From: Lysobacterales bacterium
GTDB lineage: Bacteria > Pseudomonadota > Gammaproteobacteria > Xanthomonadales > SZUA-36
Assembly (NCBI GenBank): GCA_014238945.1
Contig: JABAAB010000044.1
Location: 1 to 61,936 of the forward strand
Direction of reading: 5' to 3'
Length of the DNA stretch: 61,936 nucleotides
The notes beneath the pieces were generated by a model. That model was not told where the DNA came from, ran no database searches, and worked only from the letters and a program-made list of their open reading frames with translations. The translations under genes were made by a program, and so were the position numbers. Positions within the stretch are counted from its first letter, which is position 1. Every line of letters begins with the position of its first letter. Of the stretch, positions 9,417 through 18,738 are shown in pieces.

Positions 9417-11676
9417 AACCGGCATCGTCGGACGGTGGACCAGTTCTCCGGGCGCAACCGATATCGTCACCGGCCGCGCACGCTATTGTCCTGATATCCA
9501 GTTGCCCGGGATGCTGACCGGAAAACTGTTGTACAGCCCCCATCCCCGTGCACGGATCAGGGACATAAATGTCAGCGAGGCACAGCAGATGCCGGGAGTT
9601 CACGCCGTGATTACCCACGCTGACATACCCGGTGAAAACAGCTACCTGTATGCATCACCAGACCAGCCGATACTGGCGATCGACGAAGTCCGGTTCCAGG
9701 GTGATGCCGTGGCCGCCGTTGCTGCCGTGGATGAAGATACCGCGCTGGCAGCACTGCGGGCGATCAAGGTCGACTATGAGGTTCTTGAAGGAATCTTTGA
9801 TCCACTGGAAGCCATGCAAGCGGATGCAGACCAGGTCGTTACCGGCGAGGAAAATGTAATGCTCGGCATGACCTTTCGCAGCGGTGATGTCGCATCTGCG
9901 ATGGCCTCGGCCGATGTCATCATAGAAAACACCTACCGCACCCAATGGGCCGAGCACGCTTTCCTGGAAACGGAAGGCAGTGTCGCAAGAATGGAAGAAG
10001 GGGGCGGTATCACCGTCTGGTCCTCGTGCCAGGCCCCGCACCGCGACCGGATGCAAGTGGCCAGGGCACTGGGTCTGCCAGAGAGCAGTGTCCGCGTGAT
10101 CACCCCGTATATCGGCGGAGCATTTGGCGGTAAGGACGAAGCTCATGTTCAGATGCACGCAGCCCTGCTGGCATTTACTGCGCAACGACCGGTCAAACTG
10201 ATCCGTGGCCGCAGGGAATCCATGCTGACGCATGTAAAACGTCATCCCATCATGGTTGAGTGCACCACGGCAGCTGACAGCAGTGGCCTCATCCTGGCGG
10301 TCAAGGCCCGCGCCATTGGAGACGCAGGACCCTATACCAACGCCTCACACGAGGTGATGAACAAGTTCGGTGAATTCATCGGTGGGCCTTACAAGGTCCA
10401 AAACCTGGAAGTGGAAAAAATCGCAGTTCGAACCAATAATCCGATATGCGGTGCCTTCCGCGGGTTTGGCGCACCGCAGGCTGCCTTTGTGTATGAATGC
10501 CAGATGGACGAAATCGCTCGCAAACTGGGTTTGGATCCATTGGAAATCCGTCTGCGCAACGGGGTAGATACGGGTACACAGTTGTGTACCGGTGTGGTGG
10601 TTCGTGACGGTGACGCCATGAAAGCATCACTGCGCAAGGCAGCTCAGGTCACCAATTGGAAAAACCGTGACCAGATGAACAAGCGACCCGCGCCACACCT
10701 CCGTCGTGGATGGGGAATGGCCACAATACTCAAAGGTGCCGGTATGGGACGCGGGTTGGCAGATCACGCTGGCGTGCTGCTGGAAATGCATCGTGATGGA
10801 TCGGTGCTGCTCAACAGTGCGGCCGCGGATATGGGTCAGGGTATCACCACGGTGCTGGTACAACTGGCAGCCGAAAGACTCGGTGTCAAAGTTTCCGATG
10901 TGCGAATCAACCGGGCCGATACCGACAGGGCGCCAGATGCCGGTGCTTCCTGTGCCAGTCGCCAGGCCATGGTATCCGGTAACGCCGTATTGCTGGCAGC
11001 AGACGACATTCGCAAAACTCTGTTGACCCTGGCGGCCATGAAAACAAAGGTGGAGAGCGACCGCCTCGGCCTGCGGGACGGCCGACTGCTAATCGATGGC
11101 GAGCCAACTGATCTGACGGTTCAATTGCTTGCGGAACGGGCCAGCAACTGGGGCTACCCATTACAGGCACAGGGCCGCGCCCACCTGGAATACCCATCCG
11201 ATGCTCCCCGTGTACCCTATCGTTACAGCAGCGAGATCTTCCAGTTCTGTACCCAGGTTGCACAGGTGCTGGTGGACATTGAGACCGGCCAGGTCAGCGT
11301 GGAAAGACTGGTGGCAGTTCACGATGCCGGCAAGATGATCAATCCGGGTGGTGTCTATGGGCAGATCGAGGGAGGTGTGGCACAGGGTATCGGTTATGCG
11401 CTCAGTGAGGAACTGGTGGTTGAGAAGGGCCACACAATGAACCCGTCACTGGAAAATTATGTTATACCGATGGCGCTGGATTTACCGGAAATTGAAATGC
11501 ACGTGTTGGAGTTCCCCCAGGATGGTGCCGGTCCGATGGGTGCCAAGGGTGTTGCCGAGGCACCGATTATTCCAACCGCACCGGCCATTCGAAACGCCAT
11601 ACTGGATGCCACGGGAAAAACACTTCACCAACTCCCAATGAACGCGGAGCGGGTGCTGAAAGCCCTCCAGGACTGA
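9403..11676 (+). CDS. Molybdenum hydroxylase large subunit, molybdopterin-binding (XdhA/CoxL-like)
   Basis: The 757-residue protein carries the catalytic Mo-pyranopterin site. Visible landmarks are GGAFGGKDEAHVQ (about residue 240), the substrate-side loop CGAFRGFGAPQAA, QGITTVLVQLAAE, and the catalytic glutamate E719 in GAKGVAEAPI. The AYRCSFR signature of true CO dehydrogenase is absent, so CO oxidation is not the role. Members of this branch hydroxylate N-heterocycles or oxidise aldehydes. It sits between a CoA ligase and two N-demethylases, so an N-methylated heterocycle or an amino-aldehyde is a reasonable guess, but this is inference. It overlaps the [2Fe-2S] gene by 14 bases. A MoCo chaperone (XdhC/CoxF type) is not in the operon and would have to be encoded elsewhere. 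Confidence 0.9.
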   Translation: MSAPETGIVGRWTSSPGATDIVTGRARYCPDIQLPGMLTGKLLYSPHPRARIRDINVSEAQQMPGVHAVITHADIPGENSYLYASPDQPILAIDEVRFQGDAVAAVAAVDEDTALAALRAIKVDYEVLEGIFDPLEAMQADADQVVTGEENVMLGMTFRSGDVASAMASADVIIENTYRTQWAEHAFLETEGSVARMEEGGGITVWSSCQAPHRDRMQVARALGLPESSVRVITPYIGGAFGGKDEAHVQMHAALLAFTAQRPVKLIRGRRESMLTHVKRHPIMVECTTAADSSGLILAVKARAIGDAGPYTNASHEVMNKFGEFIGGPYKVQNLEVEKIAVRTNNPICGAFRGFGAPQAAFVYECQMDEIARKLGLDPLEIRLRNGVDTGTQLCTGVVVRDGDAMKASLRKAAQVTNWKNRDQMNKRPAPHLRRGWGMATILKGAGMGRGLADHAGVLLEMHRDGSVLLNSAAADMGQGITTVLVQLAAERLGVKVSDVRINRADTDRAPDAGASCASRQAMVSGNAVLLAADDIRKTLLTLAAMKTKVESDRLGLRDGRLLIDGEPTDLTVQLLAERASNWGYPLQAQGRAHLEYPSDAPRVPYRYSSEIFQFCTQVAQVLVDIETGQVSVERLVAVHDAGKMINPGGVYGQIEGGVAQGIGYALSEELVVEKGHTMNPSLENYVIPMALDLPEIEMHVLEFPQDGAGPMGAKGVAEAPIIPTAPAIRNAILDATGKTLHQLPMNAERVLKALQD

Positions 11677-11703
11677 CCCCAGGAACTGAAAAAGGAATCA
11701 TTT

Positions 11704-14127
11704 ATGCAAAGCCATGCCCGTATTGTCATCGTAGGTGGGGGAATCATGGGTGCCGGTTTGTTGTACCACCTGGCAGAAGAAGGCTGTACAGACGTCATGC
11801 TGATCGAGAAAGGAGAGCTGACTTCCGGGTCAACCTGGCATGCCGCAGGTCAGTGCCCGAGCCTGGTGGGTAATTACAGCATGGCCCAGATTCATCATCA
11901 CAGCAATACACTTTACCCCCGACTGGAAGAACTCACCGGTCAGTACGTCAGCTGGCATGCCTCGGGTGGTATCCGGCTTGCCCGTACAAAAGAGGACATA
12001 GACTGGTTTAATTTTATGCGTGGCATCGCCAGGAATATCGGCTTCAGGATGGAAATTATCGGCCCCGATGAGATCCGCAGACTCAATCCTTTCATGAACA
12101 CCGATGGTGTGTTGGCCGGTGCCTGGACCCTGGATGACGGCCACGCCGATCCCTCAGGTCTGTGTCAGGCCATGGCACGGGGTGCCAAAAACATGGGCGC
12201 GACCATCATTCGGCACAACCGCGTTACCGACATAAGGACCCTGCCGTCGGGTGAATGGGAGGTGGTCACCGAAAAAGGCAATGTCATTGCAGAAACTGTG
12301 GTCAATGCCGCGGGTTGTTTCGCACGCCAGGTAGCGCAGATGGCCGGTGTCGATGTGCCGATATTCAACATGGAACACCAATACATCGTCACCGGACCGG
12401 TACCGGAATTCATGGATCGCGACGAAGAGTTCCCGGTAATCCGGGATCCACATGCATCGGCCTATATCCGCCAGGAGCAAAAATCCGGGTTGATCGGTAT
12501 CTATGAACAGACCGGTTTGACCCAGGCCTGGGCCCCCACGGGCTTTCCCGACTGGGATTCGGACAGCGAACTGTTTCCCGACGACCTGGAGCGTCTGATG
12601 CCCTGGCTGGGACATGCCATGGAACGTATGCCGGTACTGGAAACGGCGGGCATCAAGCGTATCGTCAATGGTGCCATTCCCCATTCCGCCGACGGTCCGC
12701 CCATGCTGGGACCGGTGGGGGGTGTGAAAAACTTCTGGATGTGCTGTGGCTCGTCATTCGGTATTGCCCAGGGCGCGGGTTGTGGAAAATACCTGGCACA
12801 GTGGATGCTGTATGGCGATTCTGAAATCAATATGACCGGTTTGGACCCCCGCCGAATCGGCACCTACGCTGACCACAAGTATATGAATGCCAAGGGTTTC
12901 CAGGATTATGGCATGACCTACTCCACGCCGTTGCCCGGAGAGGAACTGCCCGCGGGCCGGCCGTCGCGTACCAGCCCCCTGTACCACAGGCTGAAACAAC
13001 AGGGCGCTGTCCACACTGAGACCTTTGGCTGGGAGCGGCCCAAGTGGTTTTCCCTGGACGGCCGCGAAGAGCAATACAGTTTCCGGCGTAACAATGTTTT
13101 TGACGTGGTCGCTGAAGAATGCCGCTGTGTCAGGGAACAAGTTGGTCTGCTGGACCTGTCCGGCTTTGCCAAGTACGACATCAACGGAGCCGATGCCCGG
13201 ACATTTCTTGACCGGATATGCGCAAACCGCATGCCTGTCAAAGATGGTGGCGTCGTGCTGACCCACATCCTGTCTGAAAATGGCAGGATCCTGGCAGAAA
13301 TGACGATTACCCGCCTGGCGCACGATCGATATTACGCCCTCTCTGCAGCATCAGCAGAACAGCGGGACATGGATCACCTGCAGCGGGGAGCACTGGAACA
13401 CGAGGATCTGGACATCGTCAATATCAGTGACGACCTGGGCGTCCTGGTACTGGCCGGTCCTCATTCACGGGCAGTACTGGCAAAACTGACCGATGCCGAT
13501 CTGGGCAACACGGAATTTCCCTGGCTCAATGGCAGGGAAATCACAGTTGCCGGTATTCCACTGCGGGCCCTGCGGGTCAATTATGTCGGTGAGTTGGGCT
13601 GGGAACTCCACCCTGCAATGGAAAACATGGAGTTACTTTATGATGCCCTGTGGCAGGCAGGTGAGGAATTTGGTATCGCGAATTTTGGTCTGTACGCGGT
13701 CAACAGCCTGCGGATAGAAAAAGCCTACCGCGGCTGGGGTGCTGAATTGACCAACGAAGTGACCATGATTGAGGCCGATATGGGGCGCTTTATCAAATTT
13801 GACAAATCAGGTTTTGTAGGTCGTGAAGCGAGTCTCAAGAGTCAGTCTGACGGCCCCTCGATCAAGCTGGTTTACTTTGAGATCGATTCCGGTGATTCCG
13901 ATCTGCGTGGCAGTGAACCCATATTTGCAGGTAACGAAGCGATCGGTGTCACTACCTCCGGTGGTTATGGCCACCTGGTTCAAAAAAGCCTGGGTTTCGG
14001 CTATGTTGATCCACCCTGGTCAGACCCCGGTACAGAATTCGAAATTGAGTTGCTTGGAGAGCGCTTCACCGCTAAAGTACTGAACGCTCCGGTATATGAC
14101 CCGGCCAACCATCGTTTGAAGGCCTGA
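11704..14127 (+). CDS. FAD-dependent N-demethylase with GcvT domain (dimethylglycine/sarcosine dehydrogenase family), copy 1
   Basis: The 807-residue protein has an N-terminal DAO-type FAD domain (dinucleotide loop IVIVGGGIMGAG, residues 7-18; STWHAAG with H46, the histidine expected to hold FAD covalently in this family). A C-terminal folate-binding GcvT domain follows (from about 430; LRVNYVGELGWELHP and AVNSLRIEKAYRGWG). Such enzymes oxidise an N-methyl group and pass the formaldehyde-level C1 unit to tetrahydrofolate, giving 5,10-methylene-THF. It lies 27 bases after the Mo hydroxylase and 4 bases before a paralogue. Full length for the family. Dimethylglycine is the textbook substrate, but the operon context leaves other N-methyl amines open. 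Confidence 0.88.
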   Translation: MQSHARIVIVGGGIMGAGLLYHLAEEGCTDVMLIEKGELTSGSTWHAAGQCPSLVGNYSMAQIHHHSNTLYPRLEELTGQYVSWHASGGIRLARTKEDIDWFNFMRGIARNIGFRMEIIGPDEIRRLNPFMNTDGVLAGAWTLDDGHADPSGLCQAMARGAKNMGATIIRHNRVTDIRTLPSGEWEVVTEKGNVIAETVVNAAGCFARQVAQMAGVDVPIFNMEHQYIVTGPVPEFMDRDEEFPVIRDPHASAYIRQEQKSGLIGIYEQTGLTQAWAPTGFPDWDSDSELFPDDLERLMPWLGHAMERMPVLETAGIKRIVNGAIPHSADGPPMLGPVGGVKNFWMCCGSSFGIAQGAGCGKYLAQWMLYGDSEINMTGLDPRRIGTYADHKYMNAKGFQDYGMTYSTPLPGEELPAGRPSRTSPLYHRLKQQGAVHTETFGWERPKWFSLDGREEQYSFRRNNVFDVVAEECRCVREQVGLLDLSGFAKYDINGADARTFLDRICANRMPVKDGGVVLTHILSENGRILAEMTITRLAHDRYYALSAASAEQRDMDHLQRGALEHEDLDIVNISDDLGVLVLAGPHSRAVLAKLTDADLGNTEFPWLNGREITVAGIPLRALRVNYVGELGWELHPAMENMELLYDALWQAGEEFGIANFGLYAVNSLRIEKAYRGWGAELTNEVTMIEADMGRFIKFDKSGFVGREASLKSQSDGPSIKLVYFEIDSGDSDLRGSEPIFAGNEAIGVTTSGGYGHLVQKSLGFGYVDPPWSDPGTEFEIELLGERFTAKVLNAPVYDPANHRLKA

Positions 14128-14131
14128 ATCC

Positions 14132-16579
14132 ATGAACAAACCGCTCCCTGGCAACGCGAGTGTCATCATTATTGGTGGCGGTGTGGTCGGATGTTCCATC
14201 GCTTATCACCTGGCAAAACTGGGCTGGTCAGACGTGTTGTTACTGGAACGAAAACAGTTGACCAGTGGTACTACCTGGCACGCAGCCGGTCTGATCGGCC
14301 AACTGCGTGGGTCCATGAATATGACCCGCCTGGCACGTTACACACGGGAACTGTACCAGCAACTGGAATCGGAAACCGGACAGGCCACTGGCTACCGGCA
14401 GTGTGGCTCCCTGACCATTGCCACCAACATGGAGCGTTTCGAGGAACTCAAACGCAACGCCTCAATGGCGAAAGTATTTGGTCTGCAGGTTGATGAAATC
14501 AGCACGGCCGAGATCAAGGAGCGCTACCCGCTGATCGAGGACAGCGATGTTCTCGGTGGCATCCACATTCCCAGCGATGGTTATGGCAATGCCGTTGATA
14601 TTACCCAGGCGCTGGCAAAAAGCGCCCGCAGTGGCGGTGTGCGAATTGCCCAGGACACCCTGGTAACCGCCATCCGACATGATGGTAAAAAAGTAACCGG
14701 TGTCAGTACACACAGCGGAGACATCGATGCAGACCAGGTCGTCATTTGCGGGGGAATGTGGAGCAGGGACCTGGCGGCGACAGTAGGTGTCAACGTGCCA
14801 CTGCAAGCCTGCGAACATTACTACCTGTTGTTTGAGGGCATCGAGGGTCTCAACCCCGACCTTCCTGTACTCCGGGACTATGATGCCTGTACTTACTACA
14901 AGTACGACGCGGGTAAACTGATGGTGGGCGCGTTTGAACCCAAGTCAAAGCCATGGGGTATCGAAGGAATACCCGAGGACTTTTGTTTTGATGAAATCGC
15001 CGGTGATTTCGAACACATGGAACCGGTACTGCTGGGTGCCATGGATCGTATTCCGGCGCTCCAGGAAGCTGGCATACAGAAGTTCTTCTGCGGTCCTGAA
15101 AGCTTCACACCCGATGTACGTTACCACCTTGGCCGGGCACCTGAACTGCAGGGCTGTTTTGTTGCGGCGGGTATGAACTCCATTGGACTGCAATCGGCAG
15201 GCGGTATCGGCAAGGTGATGTCGGAATGGATCCGCGATGGCCATCCCCCTGCCGACCTGTGGGAGGTCGATGTACGTCGCAATATTCCCTTCCAGGGCAA
15301 CCGCAAATACCTGCGTGAACGGGTCACTGAAACACTGGGTCTTTTGTATGCCACACACTGGCCTTTTCGCCAGTACGAAACGGCCCGCGGTGTAAGGAAA
15401 TCACCGTTGTACGACCGCCTGGTAGCAAAAGGTGCGTGTCACGGCGAGGCCTTTGGCTGGGAACGACCCAACTGGTATGCACCGGATGGTGTGAAACCTG
15501 AATACCAATACAGTTACGGCCGCCAGAACTGGTTTGAGTATTCTGCCGTCGAACACCGGGCCGTACGCGAATCCGTGGGCTTGTTCGATCAGTCATCTTT
15601 TGCCAAGTTCCGTCTCGAAGGTGCTGATGCCATGAAGGTATTGAACCGTATCTGCGCCAACAATATCGACGTATCCCCGGGCAGGCTGGTTTATACGCAG
15701 TGGCTGAACGAGAAAGGCGGAATAGAGGCAGACCTGACGGTGACCCGACTGGCAGCAGACAGTTTCCTGGTTGTTACGGCGGCCGAGACCGAGGTGCGTG
15801 AATTCGACTGGCTCAAGACCCACATACCGGAAAACGCCCACTGCATATTGACCAACGTGACTTCGGGTATGGGGGTAATTTCCATCATGGGCCCACGTTC
15901 CAGGGACCTGCTGCAATCACTGACCCCGGCCGATATGTCCCACCAGGCATTTCCATTTGCCCACAGCCGGGAGATCGAACTGGGCTACGCGATGGTGCGT
16001 GCATCACGGATCACCTATGTAGGTGAACTGGGCTGGGAGTTGTACATTCCCACAGAGTTTACAACCGGTGTCTATGATGAAATCACCGCCGCGGGAGACC
16101 AATTCGGACTGGTCCATGCCGGCTACCATGCGCTCAATTCCCTGAGGATGGAGAAAGGCTACCGGCATTGGGGCCATGACATCACCGATGAAGACACGCC
16201 ACTGGAAGCCGGTCTTGGCTTTGCTGTAAAACTGGACAAACCGGGTGGATTTATCGGGCGCGACGCCCTGCTGGCACAAAAATCAACTGGACTGACAAGA
16301 CGGATGTTGCAATTCAGGTTGGCTGACCCGGAACCCCTGCTCTATCACAATGAACCGATCTGGCGCGAAGACCGGATCGTAGGGTACATCAGTTCGGGTG
16401 CATACGGCCATAGCCTGGGTGCCTGTATTGGACTCGGCTATGTAGAGTGTGCTGAAAACGAAGACATCGGCCAGCTTACCGGTGCCGAATACGAAATTGA
16501 GGTCGCAGGCATCCGCTATCCGGCCACAGTTTCACTCAAACCCATGTATGACGCGACCAGCAGCCGTATTCGCAGTTAG
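14132..16579 (+). CDS. FAD-dependent N-demethylase with GcvT domain, copy 2
   Basis: The 815-residue protein has the same build as the preceding gene: FAD loop VIIIGGGVVG (11-20), TTWHAAGL with H50, and a C-terminal GcvT domain with ITYVGELGWELYIP and ALNSLRMEKGYRHWG. The two are clearly paralogous but diverged; for example, copy 1 has WHAAGQCPSL where this one has WHAAGLIGQL. This fits specialisation for successive steps such as dimethylglycine to sarcosine and sarcosine to glycine. It starts 4 bases after copy 1 and is the last gene of the operon. The next gene is convergent after an 84-base gap in which I see no strong terminator hairpin. Confidence 0.88.
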   Translation: MNKPLPGNASVIIIGGGVVGCSIAYHLAKLGWSDVLLLERKQLTSGTTWHAAGLIGQLRGSMNMTRLARYTRELYQQLESETGQATGYRQCGSLTIATNMERFEELKRNASMAKVFGLQVDEISTAEIKERYPLIEDSDVLGGIHIPSDGYGNAVDITQALAKSARSGGVRIAQDTLVTAIRHDGKKVTGVSTHSGDIDADQVVICGGMWSRDLAATVGVNVPLQACEHYYLLFEGIEGLNPDLPVLRDYDACTYYKYDAGKLMVGAFEPKSKPWGIEGIPEDFCFDEIAGDFEHMEPVLLGAMDRIPALQEAGIQKFFCGPESFTPDVRYHLGRAPELQGCFVAAGMNSIGLQSAGGIGKVMSEWIRDGHPPADLWEVDVRRNIPFQGNRKYLRERVTETLGLLYATHWPFRQYETARGVRKSPLYDRLVAKGACHGEAFGWERPNWYAPDGVKPEYQYSYGRQNWFEYSAVEHRAVRESVGLFDQSSFAKFRLEGADAMKVLNRICANNIDVSPGRLVYTQWLNEKGGIEADLTVTRLAADSFLVVTAAETEVREFDWLKTHIPENAHCILTNVTSGMGVISIMGPRSRDLLQSLTPADMSHQAFPFAHSREIELGYAMVRASRITYVGELGWELYIPTEFTTGVYDEITAAGDQFGLVHAGYHALNSLRMEKGYRHWGHDITDEDTPLEAGLGFAVKLDKPGGFIGRDALLAQKSTGLTRRMLQFRLADPEPLLYHNEPIWREDRIVGYISSGAYGHSLGACIGLGYVECAENEDIGQLTGAEYEIEVAGIRYPATVSLKPMYDATSSRIRS

Positions 16580-16663
16580 CTGCATGTACTGGTTCAACAG
16601 AACAGCCTGAAAATGTCCGGCACGAACTTTGTGTTCAATCCATCCATCTGCATTTGAACAGGG

Positions 16664-17026
16664 TTATGCGTCCTGCAGTTGGCCGGTTTCCAATTCGACC
16701 ATGGGCAATAAACGTGAATCCTCCAGTGCAGCACTGCGATGACCCATGCCGGCCAGGTATCCCGGATTTGACGCAAATGCCAAAAAATCAGACAACGATC
16801 GCTGGCGTACCAACATGACCATATCCCAGTGTTCATCGGCAGGGCCGATCAGGTAATGGCCTGCCGTGCCGAGAAATATAACTTCACCGCCACTTTCCTG
16901 TAGAAATGGTGTGGTGTGCTCCATGTATATTTTGTAGGCTTCCCTCCCGGAAATCGGATCCAATGGTTTCAATTCCGGACTATCAGAATAATCAGCAATA
17001 TCCCGGAATAGCAATAAATTGAGCAT
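16664..17026 (-). CDS. DUF1330-like small protein
   Basis: The 120-residue cytoplasmic protein resembles the DUF1330/dimeric alpha-beta barrel group. The pattern YKIYMEHTTPFLQESGGEVIFLGTAGHYLIGP followed by WDMVMLVRQRSLSDFLAFASNP fits the usual 'value, then damage or bias of the estimate' core of these ferredoxin-fold proteins, here read only from overall similarity. Biochemical function is unknown for most of the family. It is on the same strand as, and 120 bases downstream of, the MttB-like gene, so it may be cotranscribed with it. Confidence 0.7.
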   Translation of the reverse strand: MLNLLLFRDIADYSDSPELKPLDPISGREAYKIYMEHTTPFLQESGGEVIFLGTAGHYLIGPADEHWDMVMLVRQRSLSDFLAFASNPGYLAGMGHRSAALEDSRLLPMVELETGQLQDA

Positions 17027-17133
17027 GACTACTTCCCCCTGGATATCTTGTGAGAATAATGCGGCTTCGGCTTCCCGGGTGGGTTGCAGATAATTCGTGG
17101 TCAGTTCACACGGACGCTCAGATTCGTTGCTTT

Positions 17134-17158
17134 GGCAAAGTGTGATTCACACTTTGCC
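17134..17158. repeat. Perfect 25-base palindrome over the mttB-like stop codon
   Basis: The arms GGCAAAGTGTGA (17134-17145) and TCACACTTTGCC (17147-17158) are exact reverse complements around a single central T. The right arm contains the stop codon of the MttB-family gene. No T-tract follows on either strand, so it is not a standard intrinsic terminator. It could be a 3'-end RNA hairpin for stability, or a binding site for a dimeric protein; the core TGTGA-TCACA recalls CRP half sites but lacks the six-base spacer. Confidence 0.75.
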
Positions 17159-18691
17159 CATGGCTTGAGGCGACAGAAAAATCGGGAATTCGGCACGAAC
17201 TTTCGCGTCCACTTCGTTACTGACATGTGTTGGGAAGTGATCGCTGAGTATTTCATCCCTGCGAATAACGGCTTTTTCCACCAATACCGGTCTCTCATTT
17301 TCCATCCACTCATTCGGACTGGAACGGTCACTGAATTCCGGATATATATATTCACTCTGCATGACCTTCAGTGTCTGCTCGGAACCCAGGTAGTGTCCCT
17401 CGGGACCCAGGCAAACGTCCCTGATGGTGTCAAAACTGAGGGTATCCTCATTCACCTCGATTCCACGGGTCATGCGCATGATTGCGCCCAGCACATCATT
17501 GTCCAGCAGCAGGCTCTCCGGACAGGCTCCCAGCAGGCTGGCGTACATTCCTGCTGACTCATAGACGATATTTGCTCCGGACAAAGCCGCAGCCAAAGCG
17601 GTTGACGCGCGTTCTGCCCCGGCCTGGAAATCCGGAGTCTTGGAATCCGACATACCGCAGGCTGTACCAAACGGTAATCCAAAGTGATTACCCATCTGGG
17701 CACAGGCCGCAGACAACAGGCCCTGCTCCGGGGACCCACCAGACATGGCCCCGGTCCGCAGATCAGATATGAATGGCCAGGCACCCAGTATCGCCGGCGC
17801 ACCCGGTTTGATCGCGTTCACATAGACCAGGCCACCGAGACATTCGGCCCAGGCCTGGGATGCAGCACCCGCCAGGCAAGCTGGCGTGGTGGCTCCCGCC
17901 TGCCCCGCAGACAGCAGCAACACCGGCATACCGCCCTCAACGGCGACCCTCAGGCACTCCAGTGCATCACCAGTAAATTTCATTGGCGGGACCACGAAAC
18001 AATTTGACTGGCTGACAAACGGCCGCGCGCGCCAGCGATCTTCCCCGCCCGCAATCAGATGCAGCATGCGCAAACTTTTCTCAAGGTGATCTGCATTGGT
18101 CCAGCTTGAGCCAATGTGTTTGGATGTACCCGTCACACAACAATACAAAGTATTTAAATCCATGGCATAGTTGTCTGCTATATCCCTGAGCACACACATA
18201 CGCTGGAACATGTGGATGTGTTCACAACAGTCTGCGATACGTGCCATGTTATACAGATCAGAGGCGGTAGAGTCCCGGTAACTGTTACTTTGGCTGTCAG
18301 CAATCATCACCGCCGCGCCAGCAGTTGCAAAATGTACTTTTTGTTCCTGAACCTGCAGATCCTGAGCCGGGTTCTGCGCATAAAGGACCAGTTTCTTCTG
18401 AGCCTGTTGCAGGGTGTTTTCCACTACCGGTTGCGGTATGCGTAATCGACCGTCATCGCCAAGTTCCGCGCCCACTGCTGTACAGGTCTCAATACAATGT
18501 GGTGTCGGGTCACCAAATCCGACTTCGGCCAGTATCCTGAATATATTTTTTTCAATGAGCCCTATAGCATCCGTATCCAGTGGTTTGAATTGCCCTCCGG
18601 TCTCACCCGGGTGGACCGGCTTGACATCTTCTGCCAACGGCGCGGCTCGCTGCGCCACTCTCGCCCGTCTTCCTCCAGATCTTCTTGCCAT
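17147..18691 (-). CDS. MttB-family (non-pyrrolysine) methyltransferase
   Basis: The 514-residue protein belongs to the trimethylamine methyltransferase superfamily: the basic N-terminus MARRSGGRRARV, a TIM-barrel with NYAMDLNTLYCCVTGTSKH, GGSPEQGLLSAACAQ and GMSDSKTPDFQAGAE, and the usual length. There is no internal amber codon, so it is the glycine betaine/carnitine-type branch rather than the pyrrolysine enzyme. Characterised relatives move a methyl group from a quaternary amine to a corrinoid protein. No corrinoid protein or activator gene is in the window. I chose ATG 18691, with an AGGTG ribosome site about 9 bases before it, over GTG 18703. It is divergent from the BKACE gene with only 47 bases between starts, so both are probably controlled together. 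Confidence 0.88.
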   Translation of the reverse strand: MARRSGGRRARVAQRAAPLAEDVKPVHPGETGGQFKPLDTDAIGLIEKNIFRILAEVGFGDPTPHCIETCTAVGAELGDDGRLRIPQPVVENTLQQAQKKLVLYAQNPAQDLQVQEQKVHFATAGAAVMIADSQSNSYRDSTASDLYNMARIADCCEHIHMFQRMCVLRDIADNYAMDLNTLYCCVTGTSKHIGSSWTNADHLEKSLRMLHLIAGGEDRWRARPFVSQSNCFVVPPMKFTGDALECLRVAVEGGMPVLLLSAGQAGATTPACLAGAASQAWAECLGGLVYVNAIKPGAPAILGAWPFISDLRTGAMSGGSPEQGLLSAACAQMGNHFGLPFGTACGMSDSKTPDFQAGAERASTALAAALSGANIVYESAGMYASLLGACPESLLLDNDVLGAIMRMTRGIEVNEDTLSFDTIRDVCLGPEGHYLGSEQTLKVMQSEYIYPEFSDRSSPNEWMENERPVLVEKAVIRRDEILSDHFPTHVSNEVDAKVRAEFPIFLSPQAMGKV

Positions 18692-18738
18692 GATAATTTT
18701 CACCTGCTCTGTGGTTCTCTCTGAGGCATAATAGGCAA

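Noticed and set aside
9403-11676. Carbon monoxide dehydrogenase (CoxL form I)
   Set aside because: The AYRCSFR active-site signature is missing; the loop reads CGAFRGFGAPQ as in xanthine dehydrogenase-type enzymes.
17147-18691. Pyrrolysine-type trimethylamine methyltransferase
   Set aside because: The reading frame has no internal amber codon, so it belongs to the non-pyrrolysine branch of the family.
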